The position numbers and the translations under genes are program-made. 10,260 nucleotides of DNA from Candidatus Acetothermia bacterium (GTDB lineage: Bacteria; Bipolaricaulota; Bipolaricaulia; RBG-16-55-9; JANLFV01), in assembly GCA_024653345.1 (NCBI GenBank), contig JANLFV010000023.1, positions 1 to 10,260 on the forward strand. Reading direction: 5' to 3'. Positions 6,345 to 10,260 of this stretch are shown here, in pieces. Numbering within the stretch: position 1 is the stretch's first letter; each line of letters starts with the position of its first letter. The notes below the pieces were generated by a model. The model saw only the letters and a program-made list of their open reading frames with translations, was not told the origin of the DNA and searched no databases.

Positions 6345-6744
6345 TCTCATACCCATAGGTGATCTCCGCCCCCTTGGCCAGCATCGCCCCGACCGAGCAG
6401 TAGCGCTCCTGGGAGAGCTCGATCGCCCTCTTCAGTTTATCCTCAGGAATTCCGTCTCCCCAGATCCGGTAGGTGAGATGGATCTTGGTGAAGGGCTTGG
6501 GGTGCTCCTCGGCCCGCTCGGCCTGGAGGGCGATCTCGAACCTCTCCCACCCGACCCGCATCTTCCTCAGGATCGAGACCACGTCCATCCCGGTGCAGCC
6601 GCCGAGGGCGATCAGGACTAGCTCCATCGGGCTCGGCGCGGTATTCGCCCCGCCCTCGCCCCGGGAATCCAAGGCGAGGGCGTGCCCGCTCGCCGAGGTC
6701 CCGACAAACTGCATCCCCTCCACGAATCTGACCCTTGCCTCCAT
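6313..6744 (-). CDS. OsmC family protein (peroxide/organic hydroperoxide reductase family)
   Basis: The 143-residue protein carries the OsmC layout: an N-terminal beta region (FVGTSASGHALALDSR), the NTAPSPMELVLIALGGCTGMDV helix with the first catalytic-type cysteine (Cys50), and the second cysteine in QERYCSVGAML (Cys116). Members reduce peroxides through this cysteine pair in the cytoplasm, receiving electrons from dithiol proteins; the YhfA-like branch has less certain substrates. The C-terminal end PEPRPGTQ is a short tail. The gene starts 10 bases after the M3 peptidase stop on the same strand, so both belong to one operon. The Shine-Dalgarno match (GAGGG) is weak, suggesting translation partly depends on the upstream gene. 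Nearby thioredoxin-fold genes could supply reducing power; that link is inference. Confidence 0.9.
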   Translation of the reverse strand: MEARVRFVEGMQFVGTSASGHALALDSRGEGGANTAPSPMELVLIALGGCTGMDVVSILRKMRVGWERFEIALQAERAEEHPKPFTKIHLTYRIWGDGIPEDKLKRAIELSQERYCSVGAMLAKGAEITYGYEINPEPRPGTQ

Positions 6745-6754
6745 CAGATCGCCC

Positions 6755-8488
6755 TCATCCCAGGAGTTCAGTCCGCAGCGCTCTCGCTGCCCCCGCGACC
6801 GTCGAGCTGGAGAAGTCGAACCGGAGCCCGGCCGTCCCGAACAGCTGCGGGAGGGGGCGCGAGCCCCCGAGGGCCAAGGCCCGGCGATAGGCGGCTATCG
6901 CACCCTGGGAATCCCGCCTCGCGTTCTGCCAGACTCCCAGGGCCCCCAGCTGGGCGATCCCATACTCGATGTAGTAGAAGGGGACTTCGAATAGGTGGAG
7001 TTGGCGCTTCCATTGGTGTGCCAGCGCCTCCTCGTAGCCCTGCCAGCTCTCGATCCCCCCGAAGCGGCGGCGCAATGCCAGCCACTGCTCTCGCCGCTCC
7101 GCGCGGGAGTGGCCGGGATGGGTGTAGAGCCAGTGCTGGAAGGCGTCGATGGTCGCCACCCAGGGGAGCAGCCTGATGATCCCCTCGAGGTGCTCCCGCT
7201 TCGAGCGGGCGGCCTGCTCCTTCTTCTTGTAGAAGACGGCGATGTGCTCTCCGCCGAGGAGCTCCATCCCCATCGAGGCGACCTCGGCGAACTCCAGTGG
7301 CGAGCCGCGGTAGAGATGGAGCGGCTGCTCCCGGGCCGCTAGGGCGTGGAAGGCATGCCCGGACTCGTGGAGCATCGTCCGGAGGTCGTCGTCCCGCCCG
7401 ACGAAGTTGGCGAAGATGAACGGGAGCCGCTTCTCCGCGAGCGTGAGGCTGTATGCTCCGGGGGCCTTCCCCTTCCGGCTCACCAGGTCGAGGAGCCGCA
7501 ACTCCCTTAGCCGCTGGAACTCCTGGCCGAGCTCCTCCCCGACGCGGCGGAAGATCTCCTCGCAGCCCTCGACCAGCTCCTGGGCCTTGGTGAACGGGCG
7601 GAGCGGCGGCCGGGCCTGGGGATCGACCAGCAGGTCCCAGGGCCGGAGGGGCTCGAGGCCCATCTCGGCCTGGCGGCGCTTCTGCAAGTCCCGCAGCAGA
7701 GGGACGACCTGCTCCTCGACCGCCTGATGGAAGCGGAGGCAGTCCTCGGGGGTGTAGTCGAACCGCTCGCGCTTGCGGAAGGCGTAGTCGCGATAGTTGC
7801 TGAAGCCGGCGTTCCGGGCGATCCTCTCGCGGAGCGCCAGGAGCTCATCGTAGATCTCCTCGATCTCCTCGCGATCCTTCAGCCGCCGCTCCTCGGAGAG
7901 CTCCCAGGCCTCCCTCCGGACAGCCCGGTCCGGCTCCTCGAGGTAGCGGGCCATCTGCTGGAGCGTCTGCTCCTGGCCCTGGAACTGGACGGTCATCGCC
8001 CCGACGATCTTCTGGTAGCGCTGAGCGAGCTTGGCCTCCTCCATCTCCAGCGGGACGTTCTCCTGGCGGAAGAGGGCCACCTGATTGGCGATATTCCGGT
8101 CCAGGACATAATAAAAGGAGGCCGGGGCCTCGGCGAGCTCCCCGCGGGCCGGGCTCTTGGTGTAGCGCTCCCGCAGGCGCTGGAGGCGGGGCTTGGCCCG
8201 CGGTTCGATCTCCTCGATGAAATGCAGGTAGGCCCGCTCCCGCTCCGGGTCGTCGGTCTGGCAGGTCATCCGCGCGTAGCGGATCGAGCCCTCCTCGTCG
8301 AGCGCCGCCTCCAGCTCGGACCAGGCCCGGAGCCAGCGCTCCAGCTCCTGGCGCGTGCCGATCTTCTCTCGCTCTAGCACGTCGAAGAGCGGCTCCACCT
8401 TCTCCCAGTCCCCCAGGTCTAGTCCCGGCGGGATGAACTCCCGCGGGTGATCCTGGGGCAGGCTGCGCAGATCGTGCTCCTCGGACAT
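6755..8488 (-). CDS. M3 family oligoendopeptidase (PepF-like zinc metallopeptidase)
   Basis: A 577-residue cytoplasmic zinc peptidase. The helical N-terminal half (to about 330) matches the M3B oligoendopeptidase architecture, including the YYVLDRNIANQVALFRQENV segment. The catalytic site is LHESGHAFHA (HExxH at residues 374-378, with Glu375), the third zinc ligand is Glu402 in EFAEVASMGMELL, and the C-terminal substrate-binding region FEVPFYYIEYGIAQLGAL contains the conserved tyrosines. These enzymes cut short peptides during peptide turnover. Length is usual for PepF. The start at 8488 is preferred over ATG 8494 because CCTCCTC (8496-8502; GAGGAGG on the coding strand) lies seven bases from 8488 but directly against 8494. 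It is the first gene of an operon with OsmC. No signal peptide is visible. Confidence 0.92.
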   Translation of the reverse strand: MSEEHDLRSLPQDHPREFIPPGLDLGDWEKVEPLFDVLEREKIGTRQELERWLRAWSELEAALDEEGSIRYARMTCQTDDPERERAYLHFIEEIEPRAKPRLQRLRERYTKSPARGELAEAPASFYYVLDRNIANQVALFRQENVPLEMEEAKLAQRYQKIVGAMTVQFQGQEQTLQQMARYLEEPDRAVRREAWELSEERRLKDREEIEEIYDELLALRERIARNAGFSNYRDYAFRKRERFDYTPEDCLRFHQAVEEQVVPLLRDLQKRRQAEMGLEPLRPWDLLVDPQARPPLRPFTKAQELVEGCEEIFRRVGEELGQEFQRLRELRLLDLVSRKGKAPGAYSLTLAEKRLPFIFANFVGRDDDLRTMLHESGHAFHALAAREQPLHLYRGSPLEFAEVASMGMELLGGEHIAVFYKKKEQAARSKREHLEGIIRLLPWVATIDAFQHWLYTHPGHSRAERREQWLALRRRFGGIESWQGYEEALAHQWKRQLHLFEVPFYYIEYGIAQLGALGVWQNARRDSQGAIAAYRRALALGGSRPLPQLFGTAGLRFDFSSSTVAGAARALRTELLG

Positions 8489-8536
8489 CAACATACCTCC
8501 TCAATCTCAAGCTTCCGCCACGCTTGCTGCCTAGTA

Positions 8537-8565
8537 AGTATAGTCCGCGCCGATGTTGCAGACAA
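8537..8565 (-). promoter_or_regulatory. Promoter of the M3 peptidase-OsmC operon
   Basis: On the minus strand TTGTCT (8565-8560) and TATACT (8542-8537) are 17 bases apart, with 5/6 agreement at -10. Transcription would start near 8530, leaving a leader of about 40 bases that includes the GAGGAGG ribosome binding site. Its -35 box overlaps that of the divergent promoter. Confidence 0.5.
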
Positions 8566-8604
8566 CGCGGTGCCGCGGCATAATCAACCGTGCCCCCGCG
8601 GGGG
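8556..8604 (+). promoter_or_regulatory. Promoter and GC palindrome upstream of the thioredoxin-fold gene
   Basis: TTGCAG (8556-8561) and CATAAT (8579-8584) are 17 bases apart; the -35 match is weak (3/6), the -10 match good (5/6). Start of transcription near 8591 would place a perfect 12-base palindrome, CCCCCGCGGGGG (8593-8604), at the very 5' end of the messenger, six bases before AGGGAGGT. The palindrome could be an operator or a short leader hairpin. Sharing of -35 sequence with the opposite promoter suggests the two transcripts interfere or are co-regulated. Confidence 0.4.
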
Positions 8605-8623
8605 ATGGCCAGGGAGGTCCCGA

Positions 8624-9265
8624 GTGAGTTTGCTCTCAGCGGACGATCGAGAATACCTGGAGAGGGAGTTCCAGGCGAAGCTGAAGGATAAGGTGGTCCT
8701 CGACTTCTTCAGCGACGGAACTGAGCCTTCCCGACTTACGGAGCAGATCCTGGAGGAGCTGGCCGCGCTGAACGGGCAGATCTCCGTCCGGCGGCACAAC
8801 TTGCCCGAAGATAGCACAGCTCGCCGCCTGGGAATCGACAAGGCCCCGGCGATCGTGGTCCGCCGGCCTGGGGGCGCCTCCGGGGTCAGGTTCTACGGAG
8901 TCCCCGCAGGATACGAGTTCGGCTCGCTCGTCGAGGATATCATCGATGTCTCGCGGGGGACGATCGATCTCCCCCGGGATGCGCTGGAGGAACTCCGCGA
9001 ACTGGAGAGCGATGTGCACATCCAGGTCTTCGTCACCCCCGGCTGTCCCTACTGCCCCAGGGCAGTCCGGACGGCCCACAAGCTCGCCCTGGCGAGCAAG
9101 CATGTGATTGCGGACATGGTGATGGCTACCGATTTCAACGGGCTGGCTAATAGGTATGGCATCTCCGCCGTGCCCCACACGGTGGTCAACGAGAAGTTCA
9201 GCTTCGTCGGGGCCCTCCCGGAGCGGGAGTTCCTGGCCCAGGTCCTGAAAGCGGTGGGCCACTGA
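8624..9265 (+). CDS. Two-domain thioredoxin-fold protein (protein disulfide oxidoreductase/glutaredoxin-like)
   Basis: This 213-residue protein has two thioredoxin-fold units in tandem, as in the PDO family of thermophiles. The C-terminal unit is intact: VFVTPGCPYCPRAV with the CPYC active site (Cys141, Cys144) and the cis-proline in ISAVPHTVV (Pro184). The N-terminal unit keeps the fold pattern (KVVLDFF, DKAPAIVV with Pro75), but the expected CxxC position reads FSDGTEPSRL, without cysteine. It would therefore have one redox centre that shuffles or reduces disulfides in the cytoplasm. GTG 8624 is chosen because AGGGAGGT (8611-8618) is five bases upstream; the in-frame open sequence further upstream runs into the divergent promoter region. 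The glutaredoxin gene follows 141 bases downstream. PDO proteins usually have 215-240 residues. Confidence 0.85.
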   Translation: MSLLSADDREYLEREFQAKLKDKVVLDFFSDGTEPSRLTEQILEELAALNGQISVRRHNLPEDSTARRLGIDKAPAIVVRRPGGASGVRFYGVPAGYEFGSLVEDIIDVSRGTIDLPRDALEELRELESDVHIQVFVTPGCPYCPRAVRTAHKLALASKHVIADMVMATDFNGLANRYGISAVPHTVVNEKFSFVGALPEREFLAQVLKAVGH

Positions 9266-9406
9266 TGCTCTCCAGCGGGTCGCTCCCCCATTCTTCAGCG
9301 CTACATCCGCGAATGCCCGGCCAACAGAGGCCGTCCGGAGAGAGATGAGGAGCTCGAGAGGCTCCTGCAAAGCTATCTTACTCTATCCTAAAAGAGGAGG
9401 TTCAGT

Positions 9407-9646
9407 ATGCCGGAAGTGAAAGTCTACAGCACGCCCACCTGCCCCTGGTGCTCCAGGGTCAAGCAGTTCCTGGACGAGCGGAACATCCCCTACGAGGAGT
9501 ATAACGTCGCTGAGGACATGGCCAGGGCCCAGGAGATGGTCCAGAAGAGCGGCCAGATGGGCGTCCCCGTGATCGAGGTCGACGGGGAGATCGTCATCGG
9601 GTTCGACCGGCCGCGGCTGGAGGAGCTCCTCGGCCTGGCGGAGTAG
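9407..9646 (+). CDS. Glutaredoxin-like/NrdH-like protein with CPWC active site
   Basis: The 79-residue protein MPEVKVYSTPTCPWCSRVKQ carries a single thioredoxin fold with the CPWC redox pair (Cys12, Cys15), cis-proline in GQMGVPVIEV (Pro54) and the glycine-rich IGFDRPRLEELL C-terminal part. Small bacterial proteins of this type act as dithiol donors for reductases, peroxidases or ribonucleotide reductase; the exact partner is not evident. GAGGAGG at 9394-9400, six bases before ATG 9407, fixes the start. It follows the two-domain oxidoreductase on the same strand with a 141-base gap that has no gene I can support, so co-transcription is possible but not certain. Length and motifs are normal. 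Confidence 0.93.
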   Translation: MPEVKVYSTPTCPWCSRVKQFLDERNIPYEEYNVAEDMARAQEMVQKSGQMGVPVIEVDGEIVIGFDRPRLEELLGLAE

Positions 9647-9756
9647 CTTAGGGCCAAGCGCCGGCCCCCTCTGTCGCTTCTGAAGAGGGCCAGATGGATC
9701 ATTCCCCGGCGGGCAAGGCGCAAGATGCGCAAGCGCAGCCCGATTAGCCTGACCCT

Positions 9757-10061
9757 GTGGTCCCCGAGCCAGCCCGGAAGCTGGGGATCCCCCTCGACCT
9801 CGGAAGGTGGGCTAGGCCGAGCCGGACGACGGACTCTTCGATGTCATCGTGATCGGCGACTTCGCGAGGTGGGAGATCCTCACCAACCTCGCCCGGGTCT
9901 ACCGGGGAAGCCATCCCTCTCATCCCAAGGTCAAGCTCTATCGAGCGAGAGAGGTCCGAGTCGAGGCGAAAGAGCCGCTGCTCCTCCAGGCCGATGGCGA
10001 ATTCCTCGGGCGGACGCCGGCCAGGTTCGAGCTCATCCCGGGTGTCATAGGGGTGCTGATC
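9757..10061 (+). pseudogene. Remnant of a diacylglycerol/YegS-type lipid kinase
   Basis: Two separated pieces of one family are visible in different frames. At 9757-9807 the frame reads VVPEPARKLGIPLDL, resembling the NDFARxLGIPxDL segment after the nucleotide-binding part of lipid kinases. From 9816 another frame reads AEPDDGLFDVIVIGDFARWE and continues through KVKLYRAREVRVEA to LLQADGEFLGRTPARFELIP, the well conserved C-terminal region of the family (QADGE...P..F...P). A TAG at 9813 and the frame change separate them, and about 100 residues normally lying between are missing, so the gene is internally deleted and inactive. A possible trace of the N-terminal NPxAGK motif (HSPAGKAQ, from 9698) lies further upstream. 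The preceding 9647-9756 holds no complete gene. Confidence 0.62.
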
Positions 10062-10208
10062 TGGGCTCATACTGCCCCTCGAGCCGCCAGTCGGCCAGCT
10101 CCCGCCGCGGCAGGCCCTTGTAGGCGAAGGCCTCGCTCGGGCCCGAGCCGAGCTGCATCGGGCAGTGCTTCCACAGACAGAGCCAGGGAAGGCCTTCTTC
10201 AATGGCGG
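10045..10208 (-). pseudogene. 3' fragment of an unrecognised gene cut by an IS end
   Basis: On the minus strand a frame runs from the IS end to TGA at 10047-10045, including IEEGLPWLCLWKHCPMQLG and then EAFAYKGLPRRELADWRLEG. The composition is protein-like, whereas the opposite strand here is Ala/Arg/Pro-rich and looks like a shadow. No start codon with a ribosome binding site is present, and the frame continues into the IS terminus to a TAG at about 10251. It most likely is the C-terminal piece (about 54 codons) of a gene disrupted by the element. I do not recognise the family. It is convergent with, and touches, the lipid kinase remnant. Confidence 0.35.
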
Positions 10209-10260
10209 TGAAGTGGACCCCTGGAGTTGGACAGATTTTGGCCTCTGGCTAGGGAGGTGG
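10209..10260 (+). mobile_element. Left end of an IS3-like insertion sequence (body to the right, outside the window)
   Basis: The terminus begins TGAAGTGGACCCCTGG at 10209 and ends TTGGACA at 10233, a typical IS3-family style end. Inside it, CTAGGGAGG near the window edge looks like the ribosome binding site of the first transposase frame. It pairs with the related end at 28-52, but the two differ at four of 25 positions and by an 8-base insertion just inside, so they belong to related and not identical copies, pointing away from each other. Confidence 0.62.

Noticed and set aside
7727-8377. 216-codon plus-strand frame opposite the M3 peptidase
   Set aside because: Leu/Gly-rich shadow of the Glu/Arg-rich peptidase codons, with no ribosome binding site or recognisable motif.
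9266-9391. In-frame extension past the TGA of the two-domain thioredoxin-fold gene
   Set aside because: Forty-one open codons (ending LERLLQSYLTLS) follow, but there is no start codon and no sign of stop-codon recoding; the protein is complete at the TGA.
9667-9689. Hairpin after the glutaredoxin gene (CCCTCT/AGAGGG) as a terminator
   Set aside because: Only a 6-bp stem with an 11-base loop and no following T-run; too weak to call.

Overview
The window is GC-rich bacterial chromosomal DNA. Starts are often preceded by strong GGAGG-type ribosome binding sites, and TTG/GTG starts occur. The gene set (right-handed beta-helix surface protein with a C-terminal FlgD/T9SS-like domain ending in KLVILR, M3 oligopeptidase, OsmC, two-domain thioredoxin-fold oxidoreductase, small CPWC glutaredoxin, Phd/PIN toxin-antitoxin) suggests an uncultured, possibly thermophilic lineage. 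From the look of the proteins I would guess Bipolaricaulota/Acetothermia, but this is an impression and not a demonstrated assignment. No rRNA, tRNA or CRISPR array is visible.

Layout. 1-52: one end of an IS3-like element whose body lies outside the window to the left. 53-376: no convincing gene. 377-1156: Phd-type antitoxin and PIN-domain toxin with overlapping stop and start. 1224-2147: UlaG-like metallo-beta-lactamase-fold hydrolase followed by a 74-residue protein of unknown function. 2148-2555: non-coding, holding one copy of a ~155-bp repeat and a GC-rich palindrome. 2556-5152 (minus): large secreted beta-helix protein with thrombospondin-type-3-like calcium-binding repeats and a C-terminal sorting/anchoring-type domain; a one-base frameshift near 2820-2824 separates the last domain. 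5153-5912: its promoter, a second, inverted copy of the ~155-bp repeat, and gene-poor sequence. 5967-6344: small antitoxin-like gene whose 3' end runs into the same repeat-end motif. 6313-8488 (minus): OsmC and M3 peptidase operon. 8624-9646 (plus): two-domain thioredoxin-fold protein and glutaredoxin. 9757-10061: internally deleted diacylglycerol/lipid kinase remnant. 10045-10208 (minus): reading-frame fragment cut by a second IS3-like end at 10209-10260.

How it fits together. The right half contains an intact thiol-redox group: OsmC (peroxide reductase family), the peptidase, the thioredoxin-fold protein and the glutaredoxin, arranged around one divergent promoter region in which the two -35 boxes overlap. 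The rest looks like an accessory region shaped by mobile DNA: two outward-facing IS ends bracket the window, four copies of a GGTCAGGTCTTGCAA-type motif are scattered through it, two of these belong to ~155-bp elements in inverted orientation on either side of the surface-protein gene, and at least three genes (lipid kinase, antitoxin-like gene, minus-strand fragment) are broken.
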